A DNA stretch of 64,000 nucleotides from Patagioenas fasciata (Eukaryota > Chordata > Aves > Columbiformes > Columbidae): assembly GCF_037038585.1 (NCBI RefSeq), contig NC_092524.1, positions 49,437,001 to 49,501,000 on the forward strand, written 5' to 3'. The position numbers and the translations under genes were made by a program. Positions 1 through 40,040 of the stretch are shown here, piece by piece. How positions within the stretch are numbered: the first letter of the stretch is position 1; each line of letters starts with the position of its first letter. The notes beneath the pieces are model-generated. The model saw only the letters and a program-made list of their open reading frames with translations, did no database searches and was not told the origin of the DNA.

Positions 1-28363
<28,363 letters not shown>

Positions 28364-28663
28364 CCCGCCGGGCTCCTGAAGGGCCGCCACAGCCGAGGGG
28401 CTCCGGGTCCGGCTTCCGCGCCCCGCCCACCGCCGCGCCGCCACCAATCCGGGGGCCGCACTGACGACCAGCCACCTAGCGCTGGGCGCAGCACACGCAA
28501 TCCCCAGAGGAATAGCTCGCTCTACATGTCCCACTCCCATTGGCTGGAGGGAGATACGGATGGTCGGTCACGCCCTCTCTTTGGCCAATAGTATCGCAAA
28601 AGGAAAGAACGTGCCTTAGCGAGCGCCGGCCACGCGACACGGCTTTCCGAAATAACAGCGCCG

Positions 28664-28674
28664 ATTGGCTCACG
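28664..28674. promoter_or_regulatory. ERSE-II-like ER-stress element
   Basis: ATTGGCTCACG matches the ER stress response element II consensus (ATTGG-N-CCACG) except for T in place of the first C of the second half. That element is bound by NF-Y together with ATF6 or XBP1. SEL1L is a known unfolded-protein-response target, which makes a functional site plausible. Confidence 0.45.
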
Positions 28675-28682
28675 CCCCAGTG

Positions 28683-28707
28683 CCTACAACACCCATAATG
28701 CCTTGCG
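28683..28707 (+). promoter_or_regulatory. ZNF143/THAP11-type motif, copy 1
   Basis: The site reads CCTACAACACCC then ATAATGCCTTGCG. It matches the long promoter motif ACTAC-A-N-N-CCCA-N-N-ATGC-N-N-N-GCG with one change in the first base and small differences inside. This motif is typical of CpG-island housekeeping promoters. Confidence 0.65.
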
Positions 28708-28741
28708 AGGGATACGGCTGGCCCCCACAGGCTCGTCAAAG

Positions 28742-28765
28742 ACTACGTCACCCACAATCCCCCGC
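28742..28765 (+). promoter_or_regulatory. ZNF143/THAP11-type motif, copy 2
   Basis: ACTACGTCACCCA fits the conserved promoter motif ACTAYRNNNCCCR exactly. It is followed by CAATCCCCCGC, a weaker version of the 3' half. It starts 59 bp after copy 1 in the same orientation. Its TACGTCA part also resembles a CRE/UPR half-site (TGACGTA on the other strand). Confidence 0.55.
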
Positions 28766-30289
28766 ACCAAAGTGCGCAGGAGCGGGCGGAGTGTGGTGCT
28801 TGGGTCAGGAGTAGCCCCGCGCTGGGACAGAGCTGGGCAGCTGGTCGGGCTTAGCTGCAGCGCTGCCCTTCCGAGGCGGACTGGGTAGCGAGGCGGCGGC
28901 TCCCTGCCACGGGGCCCATATTGTGGGCTAGGGGCCTTTGGGTGGCCGTTGGTAGCGGTCGGAAACGTGGGGGCGAGGCAGCCGCGGGCGGTGAGGGCGG
29001 GTAGTGTCATTTCCAAAAATGCCGCTTCACGGGTCCGTGGGGCTGTCGTGAGGAGCCGGGCGGGACAGCCATTGGCGGTCTGTACCTGACTCGCCCTCGG
29101 CCTTGGATGGGTCTGTCGGCCGCGGGACCGGCTGCAGATTTCGTGACACAGGGCAGGGCGAAAGGCAGCGCCGTAGCTCCGGTCTCTCTCATGGAGCACC
29201 TGGAAAGGGCAGTTAAAAGGTTTACCTTAATTTACTGTATCTTATTTGTCTTATGATGTTTTTATTCTCCGTCAATAGGTTTCCCTATCAACCTTTTTTT
29301 TTTTTTTCCTTCCCAGTAGAGAAATGGAGTTTATGAGTTTAATTTGCTTCTAAAAGCGATATGGAGCCCTGTTTCAGACAACAAACTTACAGGCAGCTGG
29401 GCACAGCTGAGTAGGTGCATGGGAAGCAGCAGTGAACTGCAGACCTGCCTAAACCAACACAGCTAAAGCATATGGAACTCATAAAGGATGTATTTCCTTC
29501 GAAAAGGTGTAATCTCTCAGAAGGGACTGAGGACTGCGGGACACCACTCTTTGGTTCTTGTAAGAATCACAGCTGTTGGCCAACTAAAAGCAACCAGAAA
29601 TGAGGAAGGGCAACCCGTGTCCTGGCCTGTAGTGGACTGAACCATGGCTGGATAATGAACGTCACTGTGTCACAGGACCACGCTGTTACATGGCTCTGTG
29701 CTGAATTATAAAAGGGATTTGTCACACACTGTCTAAATAGTGTTAAGCTGTCTTGTACTTAGAGCTCTACAGTTGTGGTCTCTGCAGAGAGTGAGTAGCC
29801 ACCAGAGGCCATGTTTGTTCTGTGGGAGAGCACAACAGGATCTGTGGGATGTGCAGTCCCCCCTGGGGCTGTGGTGGGGGGCTTCTGCTTGCTGGGACCA
29901 GGTCTGTGGGCAGGGCAATGCTTGTGCTGCTTCAGCTGGGAGGCTTCTGGGTAGCATGAGCTTGCACCGATCTAGTTAGTAGTTCTAAGTCTAATTAGGA
30001 GAATACTAAGTACCAGTTAATTATTTTGTAGGTACGGTGCAGCTGTAACTGCATCCCTCAACTTAGGCTAAACCAAGCCTCGCTATAGCATAGGAGCACT
30101 ATTGTTTCAGTACAGGCCTGAAGACGTTTCTCTGGAGCACATCCCCGCACTTAGATGAGGACTAAGTTTAACTTCTGTCCTAAGTAGAGCAGCATTACAG
30201 CCCCATTACATGGGAGCTTTGCCGTAGCCCCGAGTCTGCATGTCTGGGTGCTGTGGTACCACAGTGCTGCAGCATTGCCCGTATTCCTC

Positions 30290-30475
30290 TGACTGCAGGG
30301 TGTGAGGTGCTGGGGCAGGTTGCACAGGGCCCTGGTGGTATTTCCAGTCCTGGAGGTGTTCGAGACTTGAGTGAACAAATCTGCCTGCAGCCTGATCTAA
30401 CTAGCCCTTCTGTGAGCTGGGGTTGGACCAGGTGACTTCGGGAGGTTGCTTCTAGCCAAATTTATTCTACATCTA
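30290..30475 (+). mobile_element. Diverged CR1 LINE 3' fragment
   Basis: The stretch CAGGTTGCACAGGGCCCTGG, followed by GGAGGTGTTCGAGACTTGA, GTTGGACCAGGTGACTTC and TCTAGCCAAATTTATTCT, follows the last part of a CR1 element. It is more diverged than the copy at 25 kb. Confidence 0.6.
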
Positions 30476-31168
30476 AAGCTGTGTGTTAGGGGAGTTGAGT
30501 GAAACAGAGGAACAAGAGGAAAAATGTAGTGGGGGAAGGAGATTTTCTTTTCTTCTGAAATAATCACGTTCCAAAGAAAAAAATCAGATCATGTTGCAGG
30601 CTGAGTTAGTTCCAATTAATTTAGTATATGCTGTACTCATAAGAATGTGGTGAATTTGTTGTTGCCTTTCCATTTATGAGTGCAGCAGCCATAAAATTCC
30701 CATTACTTTTCCTAATCACTTTTGTGTTTTTTTCTATGAAGCTTTGAGTGGAAGCTTAAGTATTTTTGCTGTGTTCCTCGTCTGTTCTATGCCAAAATGT
30801 GGTGGTCTTTCATGTACCACTCCGAGTGATCAGACAAATAGTAACCGCCCAAATTGCATCCTTTGTGTCTTAGGTATGGTTAGGTTTATTTTGTCAAAGT
30901 GTGATCTAATCTAAATTTTCAAGAGGTATTTGAATTGGGCTTATTTAAGTACTGCCTCATACTTCCATGGCATGGTGTAATGTTACTCATTCTCCAGGTA
31001 GGAGAATAGAAATGTGTGTGAGTTAAGTTTTGATTAGTTTAGTGATATGCACTCTACTTTGTGAGTGTTTCTCATACTCTCTTACTTCTGTCTTTATAGT
31101 TTGATCATACGAATTTCTCCTTTGTAGCAAAACTGCATTTTAATTTGATTGTGGAAACTTCGTGGGTG

Positions 31169-31188
31169 TTTTTTTTTTTTTTTTTTTT
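31169..31188. repeat. T20 homopolymer
   Basis: Twenty consecutive T, directly followed by AG. It is not clearly the tail of a retrocopy. Confidence 0.9.
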
Positions 31189-31654
31189 AGCAAACCTAAC
31201 ACTACAGAAGTGCAATAAGTATGAAGCTTGGTACACTTTGAAGAGCAATTTCCCAAAAATCATCCCTGCAGAATATTCTCATAAATTTTTTCAGCTCTTT
31301 AATATCAGCATGGGCTCCAATATCCATGCCTAGACCCAGGCCCTTACACAATATGCAGGGCCTTCCCTGCTTACCAGGTAATCTGGCTTGGTGTTCTGTA
31401 GCAAAACAGATGCACACACTCATGCACTGTTCTCACCAGCACCCATTGCTCTTGAATCCCTCAAATATCAGATCAACAGCTGGTGATCTAATGCCCATGT
31501 GTGGGCCCTGTGTCCCTCCCCTGTTACCGACTTGGACATGGAATCTTTCAGATATGGGTCTTCTACTTCCTGACTAGTCCATCTTCAGGTTTGCTAGCCA
31601 AGTATGTGTATACACAATTAAATTCCCTAGGGAAATATAAACAGTCAGGTCTCC

Positions 31655-31875
31655 CCAGCTGCTGTCACTTAAACTTATGGGCCCTGTCAGCTGCAGTCCT
31701 TGCTCCAGTTGCTGACACTTAAACCCCAGCAGCACACATGCTTCTCCCAGTGGTGCAGGATCCCTTCCCCAGCTGCTGGCACCCAGCTCTCTTCTGTCTT
31801 CTTGACTCTCTATTGTTGGCACCTGGGTCTACAGGCCTGGTGACCCATGGTCTGTTCTCCAGCTGCTGGCAATTG
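31655..31875. repeat. Irregular CCAGCTGCTG-containing repeat
   Basis: CCAGCTGCTGTCAC, CCAGTTGCTGACAC, CCAGCTGCTGGCAC and CCAGCTGCTGGCAA occur at about 31659, 31703, 31769 and 31860. Two copies continue into CTTAAAC. Spacing is 40-95 bp, so it is not a clean tandem array. It could be the remains of a duplicated transposon or LTR segment. Confidence 0.5.
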
Positions 31876-34800
31876 GACACTGTAGCACTTGCATAGGATA
31901 GAGTGAGATTATGAAGGCAACATCAGTAACAGAGTTTAATGAGCAGATAGGATACACTATGTTGATCAGGTGTAGGGCTCAAACAACTCTCCCATGTTTG
32001 TTCCTCTGCTATCCATCCTTATCGCTCAGTTCCCTTGCCTTTGTCACTTTCCATAAAGATCCTGTAAGTTTTACTTAACCTCACAAGTTCTTTCTATCAT
32101 TCCATGTTTTTGGTACACTCTGGCAAACCCTCTCAAATATCCCATCATACTCACAAAAATCTTGATTTCCCCCCCTACTCCCACCCTTCACCCCAAAATG
32201 TGCCTGAGTAGTTCCTTTTAACAGCCCATCAATTGGTGACTGAAGAGTTCTGGTCTTTGCCTACCTTATTATTTGCTCATTAACATTTATGTGTCTGTTT
32301 GCTCTATTGCTTTCTCGCTTTCCTTGTTGCTTATAATTTCTGTTACACTGAATAGCCCATAACCAGATAACTTAATGAAGCAGATGCTCTCACATTCTAT
32401 GTACTCTTACAGTGCCATAGAGAAAAATACTCTTGTTTGTTTAAGGTTCTGGAATCATGATGTTTTTTTTATTGGTTCTGATTTTACCTCTGCCATTGAG
32501 TTACAGTTATCGCTTGCTTTTTTTACTTCTCATTTCCTCAAGGGAAGAGCTCCAGTTATCTTCAGTGACATTTCCTGTAGGATTTAATGAAACCCGAGTA
32601 TTACATGCTTACCAGAGTTGTAATGTTGCAGTCCCAGGGGCATGAGTTGCTTGTATAGATTTCATATGTCTCTGAATTCTGGTAAGAGCTTCAGCTCTTT
32701 GCCTGGTGTGGAAACCTTCCGGCAAGAATGGTTGGTGTGTTTGCACTAAAAATAATATTGTCCACTTGGTGGTGTGCTCAAGGTCCTGTCTTCAGATGAC
32801 AATGAGCAGCACACACAAATGAGTTTGCAGTGTTACAGCATAACAAATGCCAGCCTACTCTAAAGTGTAGTGACATCAGTGTACAAATCTGAAAACATAG
32901 TATTTATCATTAAAAAATATTTTTATTATTGAAGTAATGCAGTGTAAAATCAGTAGAATTCTAGCCCCTAAATTTCAGAGAATGGACAAAATATTTAGAA
33001 GAAACGTAGTCTAACAGTTAGGGGTCTATAATTAGAAATTGCAAGAGATAGTCTGCTCCCTTTCTGCACTGGTGCACATATGTGTGAATTTAGGTATATT
33101 AGAGTGTCTTTGATGTGATTTCCTGAGAGGTGTCTCGTAAGTTGCAGTGTAGGTGCAGAATTAAAACTAATGCTGTCTGCAACTTTAAAGATTCATATAC
33201 ATTGCACTTTACTTGCACTTTCTGTGCTGACTGAAGGCCCAGGACTGAAGCAAGAGCTCTGGTCACATGGTGATCAGACGAAGATGCACACAGGATATTC
33301 CCTATGGCAACAGAGTTGGGTCTTAGTTGAGAAACATCTGCAGAGCTATAATTCTAGGGAGAATGCGAAGCCAGACAAAGAAGAGTGCATCTCTGAGAAT
33401 GCCGTATTTTCCTATATTGACTGTCCCGTATCCTTCTGTGAACTCTTGGTTATCTAATTTGTGTTTACAGAAGTATTGTGGCAACACTGTTATTTCTGGG
33501 TCTTTTTCAGAGTTAGCTCATAAGTGTGGTTATTTATTATTCATAATGCTTTGCATAGAAAATTTGACTCATTCAGCTAGAAAACCAGAAAACAATCACA
33601 AGGTTTAAACTATCAATCATAAATAAATAATCTTAACACTCTTGCAGGGTGCAATTTGTTCAGAAAAATGACTCAACAAACACTTGCAAATAATGAACAT
33701 GCTTTGGAAAGTAGTTTTTTTCTGAAGTTATTTAGGAACAGGAAATGGTAAAAACTGATCAGCTGTATATATTTAGAAACTTGTATGTAGAAATAACTTA
33801 CATCTAAAAGAACCTAAGACTTGATAGAGTAAGAGGTCAATATTCAGGGTAGATGTCAGCCCACCCAGGGTTGTTTGAATTGCATCGTCAGAGAACTAAC
33901 TCGGGGTATAAAAAGTGGGACTAGTAGGAGTTTGGAACTGAGGTGTATGAGTTGGGCTCTGCTCCTCAGGAATGGGATAGCAGCACAAGTTTTGTAAAGA
34001 GATGTTCATAGGAGTTTTGAGGAGAACTTCCCCATTGCAGGATCAGGTAGTTGTCATGCCTTCATTTTGTAGGTACCATGAGTGAGGTAGTATAACTAGA
34101 TGTGTGCCCATGGGGCAGATTGGACTGCTGGACTTTGAAGAAGGCAAGATGAAAGTCATTGGTTACTGCCTAGATGTGCAGCCATATTGTATTGCTTCCA
34201 GCAAAGCCTGCAACTTTCTTACCTTGCCACCAAATGGTATAATCACATTGATTCCCACCAAGTTTCTCCTGCCAGCAATTTAATCGTCTTTTTCATGTCC
34301 ATCCCCTGATGGCCTGCTTACAGTATTCAGGTGTGATTCTGGTGGTAAAAGCACATGGTAGGGATCAGGGGAGTAAAATCAGGTGGAATGTTGTGCTTTT
34401 TAATCTCTGTTTTGGCTGTGAAAATCTGTGTTCAGCCATTAAAAAGAGATTTCTCTGATCAAGTATCTGAGACTTGAAGGAAAGCTGGACTATTGTCCTG
34501 GGGGAAATGGTTTAGTGATCAGATGTCTAGTGAGGAAATAATAGAAGAGTATCAAACCTATTTTATTTTAAATATATTTTCTTTGGTGAAAAGGCTGCTT
34601 TCTCTAACGGTTTAGCTGCTTCTGTTTATGGTTTAACTGTAGATACAAATGTAAGCTGCAAAGTGAGAGGGTCTTGCATTCAGTGTGTGAGTGAACTGTG
34701 GTTGAGTTTATATGGACTTTGACATTCATGAATTCATATGATCTAATACAGGGATATGGGACTTCATTTTCACTGCATGCTGCTCATAAGCTTGCGAGAC

Positions 34801-35329
34801 AATTTTACGTACTTTCAAACCAAAAAAGCCTCATGGGAGAGAAATAGCAGGCTCAAGGACAAAAGTCAGTAACTGAACAGGGAGATGAATAAAGGAAACA
34901 GGAAAATGAAAGCTATAATAAAAGTGTTTGGGAAGAGAATATGGTTGAGGAATTATTGCAGGAGCTGGAACCTAATGTGGGGGGAGATGTCTGTAAAAAG
35001 CTCTTACAGGAGGGACTGCTCAGCTGTTCCCATGTGCAGATTTGTGGCGTTGGTGGAAGAGATACTCACACCAAGCAGTGGAAAGGTAAAGCTTGTGTAC
35101 ATCTTCTGTAAGTGTGCAACAGACTCCTGTGTTGCGTGGCTTGGCTGTAGCCATGCAAAAAATCTTGAATCATCTTTGATATGAATACATCAGTAGTTTT
35201 GTGTTCAGCAACACTAAGGTAGATTGAACATTCAGAATTTCTAGGGAAAGACTAGAATATAAAAGGGAATATATTCCAAATCTTTACATGGCTGTGTTCA
35301 CTGTATCTTAAGAAGGCTATAATAGGACT

Positions 35330-35600
35330 TAATTGAAGGTACATAGGCACTGAGGATGCTCAGAAAGATGGACCAGATTAATTGTGAGAGGAAACTGTAA
35401 TAAATGGACTGGAACTTTTTGTCTTGGGAAAGAGGCAGTTAAAAAAAATTGTTAGAGGTTTATGAAATCACAAGTAGTATGGGGGAGATACCAAGAGAAT
35501 GATTACTAGCATAGGAGTTTGGCAGGTATCCAAAGGAACGATGAGCAGGTTTAGAACTAGAGGAGAGTCCTTTTTTACCCTTTTGTTACCCAGTGTGGAG
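35330..35600 (+). mobile_element. Possible ancient CR1/L3-like LINE remnant
   Basis: Short runs such as GGTTTATGAAATCACAAGTA and TGAGCAGGTTTAGAACTAG, in the right order, resemble the 3' region of old vertebrate CR1/L3 elements. Divergence is high and the limits are guesses. Confidence 0.35.
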
Positions 35601-38576
35601 TAAAGGTTAATGGAAACTTTTTTTCCCTTGAGCTTTTGTGACAAAGTATGAAGAAGGTTGTAAAGAGTAGGTGTGTTGTTGGTGATTAAACCTGATGACC
35701 TGGATCTTGTCTTCACCATAAATAGCACACGCTTCTCTGACCATAGAAAGGTGGAAATGAGCAAGAGCAGTTCTGTTTCTGATACTTTGCTCCTTAGGCA
35801 TTTTGTGCAAGCCATTGCTGAGGACTAGGTATTGACCTCAGTGAACAGCTGACCTCGCACAGTACAGTTCTCAGTATATTCATATATTCCCAGTGTGTTA
35901 GTCTATTCCAGACAGTTCTTGACAGGTAAGAATTCTAATGCTGTAGAGGCATATGCACACAAAGTTGGACAAGAGGCCAAAATAAATCATGGTGTATGAG
36001 ATCCTAGGTGTGAGTGTTGAATCTGAAAGTAGAGCCTGCTGATGATTTCTGTTCTTAACTTAAAGTTTTTTAATTGCCATTGATTTTTTTCAAGGGATCC
36101 AAGAGGTAGCAGTTCAGCAGAGGCTGAAAACAGGTTAGGTAGTTCAACTGACAACATGCAGCAAAGATGCACAGTCTTTCGGTATGTCTGCTATAAAAAG
36201 ACAAGGAAAGAGAGGCCTGCCATAATTTCAGCTGGCTATGAAGTGAGCTTTCTGTAGTTGATTGAGTAGAACTTCTGCAACTCATAAGCCTTTAGGATGA
36301 TATGGAAATTAATCATAACAGTGGAAGCAGGGAAATAGGTATATTAAATGAAATAAATTCGGGTTCTGACAACTGGTTTATCTATTTATTCCTATCATAC
36401 AGTTTCCTTGGATACTGTGTGATTTAAGTAAAATGGAGTTTGTCGTTGGCTGTAGGGATGATTTCCCCACTAAACTGCATCAATATTTTGGGCTGTTTTC
36501 ACACAGCACTATTTGTATGCTGTCCTTAAAAGCAAGACATAATAAATGTTTTAGCGAAACACTAGGTGAAGCTGGGCCTTGGAGGTTAGGGGGGCTGAAA
36601 GTAGTCACAAGTAAGGTATACACTGTTTGAAAGAGAATTAAAGTACCACAAACTTGAGGATAATGGAAGCCTCTAGTAATCCTTGCCTGTTGATAGTCAG
36701 TGCTGTAATGGCTGTATTTCTGGGTAAATATTGGTCTTAATGGCTTGGAATTGGGAAATTTATTGAGGTTGATAGTGGTGTGCTCATGCAGAACTTCAAT
36801 GACTCTGCAAATGGTAACTGCGCTTTGCATTATAACTATCTCCTGAACAATAAAAATGGAAAGAGTAACTTGGTAGTGGGATATAGTAGTGTCTGCTGAT
36901 CCACGCTGTGGGCCATACCACAGGGGCAAAGTTTCTATTTCAGATTATTGCAATTGATAATGTTTTCATAACATATGGATCCCAAACATAAACAAAGCTG
37001 GGTATGTATGCTTTTGTTTTTTTCCCTTGAGACACACTTAAGAGTTCTATTTTTTTCTTGGCAGGGGAGGAGTTCAGATCCTGTGTGGAATGCTCAAAGT
37101 GGCTTTTGGTGAGATAAGCTGCAAAAAATGCATGACCATACTTTAAAAGTTACGATACTTTAAAAACATACTTGTTGTATCATCTTTACTTGCTTTTTGG
37201 CCCTATGGAATGATTCATAATGTTTTCAAGCTTTGCTCTACAGCTGCTGTGGTTAGAAACTGAAAAAAAAAAATTCAAAATGCTAATATCAAAGACCTCC
37301 AGCAGCTGAAGATTCACCATACACAATTAATTGCTACAGATTGTTATAGTTAGGAACGAGTTGGTATCCTGAATCTCAACTTCTAGTGAAAAAAGGAAAG
37401 TTTGATTTAAATTCTCCATCTCAAGTTTCTGATATTATTCATAATTTTTTGCTAGTGAAGGCAATAAAATTTGCCAGATTACTAATGCTGGGGAATAATG
37501 ATGTCCTGCATATTCTTACAGAAGGTGTGTATGACCTTAATGTGTGAAGCATATTTACTTGGAGGAAGTGGAATTAATCGTCTGTTACCAGTAACGCTTC
37601 TTACAACTGCCGATTGCATCACTAGGTTTAGAAGATTCTCCTGTGCTAGTGATTTCCCCTGCATTCTGCAGAGATTTTTTTTCTTATTCTGATATACTGA
37701 AACATACGTCTTCCTACATCTTGGTGTCAAAAAAGTCTTATTAGGCATAGAGCAGATCCTTCTAAGGTATGTGTTAACTCATTAATGCCAAGTGCCCTGT
37801 CTACACCCCACAATCTGGAGAATTTATGAATTCATGCCTTAACAAAAAAAATCTGGTATCGCTGGATAAAGTTTGTTTTCTTTTAATGGACTTCCATTGG
37901 TGTCTGAGTAAGGTAAATAACACACAGAGGCTTTTACCTACCGGAGAATCACAACTGTATCTCCTACAGAGCAAATGGGCGACAACATGAAAGTGTACAT
38001 GTTGCTGGTCCATTTTAAGGGGCCGTAATTTCTGTAACAATCATGTTACTTTTGACCAAGTGAGAGAATTGTGCCAGTGAATCAGGCTCGTTTTATATAT
38101 TCAACAAATTCAGACAAAGCCAACTGAGATCTGGAAGACACATAACTGTACCAATATAACACTTGTTCGGCTTCGTAAGTGCGGCCTTCAGAGAGGTTGT
38201 TCTAATATGGTTACACAACTTCAGCTTATAAGTGACTCGTATTTCTGTTTTTCAAAAACAGTATGAGATATGATGTAAGAGACAGTGGAGAAATAAATTT
38301 GAATTAATTTTGCTTATTGCTGTGTGCCATCTCATAAATTTTTGAGACTTATTAAAGGATACAGAGGTGTCACAAATAACTTCAGAGTTATGGTGCTCAG
38401 GTTAAGGTATCACCAGTCAGTAATTATTTAAGATGAGTTATTAATCCCTTGCTCCAGGAGTTTGCACTTGCGTACAGATTCAGCAGGACAAGCACCTGTC
38501 AGTTCATGCCGTGGATAGACAGGTGATTTTCACAGTGGGAAGGAGTACAGGCTGCACTTCAGATTAGTGTTTGGTG

Positions 38577-38614
38577 TTTTTTGTTTTGTTTTGTTTTGTG
38601 TTTTTTTTTTTTTT
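38577..38614. repeat. (TTTTG)n and poly-T tract
   Basis: Four to five TTTTG-like units followed by T14, a low-complexity stretch. Confidence 0.85.
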
Positions 38615-39237
38615 CCCCTCTAGTGTGATTGTGAGGTTTAAATGTTTGGTGTATCAGTCTTTTCTGACGCAGTAACGTTTCGTGAGGACAGTTGGATTGG
38701 TCATGAGATGACTTCTGTCATGGTCTTGGTTTTTGTCTGCTGAGGTGCACTGTAACCCACAGCACATAAACAGTTGTGATGGAACTCAGTGTTCGTGTTA
38801 CAAACTTCAGTATGCTCAACTACAAACTGTCTGGATGAGAAATCCAAACACCCCTTTGTTGTGCAGGAGGAGTGTTACAGTTTAGGTTTAAGAGCAATTT
38901 TCACTTCAGCAGAAAGCTTCTTTACTGCTGCTTCTGCCATATATGTCACTTTAAGATTAGTAATTGGGCATCTTTCCTCAGCAGTGCCTGTTCTAAACAT
39001 TGAAGTAAAATCTTCACGATTTAGAGAAACTCACTTGGAGTGTAAATTGTATTTGTTCTGAGTTATAGGGCTGTCCTTTCTACTGAAGTTCTCAAATTTC
39101 CGGTTAGGTATTAACCTAAAATATCCAGTTCCAGATACCTCAAAGCTAATGAAAGCTGTGAAAGCTGGACACAGAAAATAACGATTTGAAGATGCTTTCT
39201 ATTATATTATTATGTGGTATATGCTTTGCACACCACC

Positions 39238-39482
39238 TTCTCGCGCGGCTCCGCGTTCCTGCCCGTGGCGGACTAAGCCGCCAACCCCTCTCAGGGCAGG
39301 CAGCAGCGGCGCTCAGCCGCTAGATGGCGCTGCCGCCTTGGCGCGCTGTGCCCGCCGCGGCCCGGGGGCGGGTGCCCGGCTGGCGGTTGCGCGGCCGTTC
39401 GGGGCGTTCCCGCCGTTCGGGGCGCCGGGAAAGCGCTGCACGGAGAGGGCGGCTCCGCAGGTCGCCTCGCCTGGAACTCTGA
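39238..39482. promoter_or_regulatory. Isolated CpG-rich islet
   Basis: About 245 bp of very GC- and CpG-rich sequence in an AT-rich desert. It includes repeated GTTCGGGGCG units at about 39397 and 39415 and a strong CTCF-type motif. The 107-codon plus-strand frame across it (39212-39535) is GC-driven and has no known domain. It may be an insulator, a distal enhancer, or the promoter of a non-coding RNA. Confidence 0.7.
39314..39332 (+). promoter_or_regulatory. CTCF-binding motif
   Basis: CAGCCGCTAGATGGCGCTG fits the 19-position CTCF consensus YDRCCASYAGRKGGCRSYV at 18 positions; the only difference is G for A at position 6. It includes the invariant GGC core. Its CpG-rich setting would make binding methylation-sensitive. 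Confidence 0.75.
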
Positions 39483-40004
39483 AACTCCAGCGTTTTTGCG
39501 AGGTTTCCGTTGTCGATTATACTCGTTTTGGGTGAACACCGCTACTGTTAAGAGACTGCGGAGTGCTGTGAGCTGCAGCACGGGTGCTGCTACTGAGTGA
39601 CCCCAAAAATAACAGGCAAAGCTTTTCTGGTTGAGAGTCCACTTTTTGAGACTTTCACTGCTCAACTGTGAAATGGCATGAGTAATGCATCCTTCTTTAA
39701 TGAACAACAACTTGCTCATGGAGCAATATTCAGATATTTCAATAATAAGGCTATTAAAATCTTTAGCTAATAAAGTAAATGCAGGGCAAAACTAGCTTAA
39801 GTACAGTAAAGATATGTGTAGCATCATTGTGCATAATCTCACAAAGTGGTGGATTAGCTGTTTTCTTCATAATGATTCAGAGACCTAGACATTTCAAACT
39901 CAAAACATGTTTGGAGTGTCTTCATCTTGCTTCTGTGACTGGGAAGTATTTGTATCAAAGACATGGGGAATAGTTTATGCTTTCAGGGCTCTACAATTTT
40001 TCTT

Positions 40005-40040
<36 letters not shown>

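Larger units (their letters stand above)
28480..28770 (-). promoter_or_regulatory. SEL1L: Probable SEL1L core promoter
   Basis: The segment lies about 120-400 bp upstream of the start codon. It holds three CCAAT boxes (28539-28543, 28585-28589, 28664-28668), a near ERSE-II, and two ZNF143/THAP11-type motifs. No TATA box was seen, consistent with a housekeeping CpG-island promoter. The transcription start is not determined. Confidence 0.65.
28766..39237. other. Gene-free region upstream of SEL1L, first part
   Basis: Past the CpG island the sequence turns AT-rich. I see no open frame with recognisable domains and no chain of splice-flanked coding segments. It contains CR1 remnants near 30.4 kb and perhaps 35.4 kb, an irregular CCAGCTGCTG repeat near 31.7 kb, and T-rich tracts at 31169-31188 and 38577-38614. 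A non-coding transcript starting from the island cannot be excluded. Confidence 0.7.

Noticed and set aside
35468-35815. A 115-codon minus-strand frame.
   Set aside because: It overlaps a probable old LINE remnant and has no recognisable features.
39212-39535. A 107-codon frame over the CpG islet, possibly a small gene.
   Set aside because: It is arginine/proline/alanine-rich from base composition, with no domain, no splice continuation and no similarity I know.
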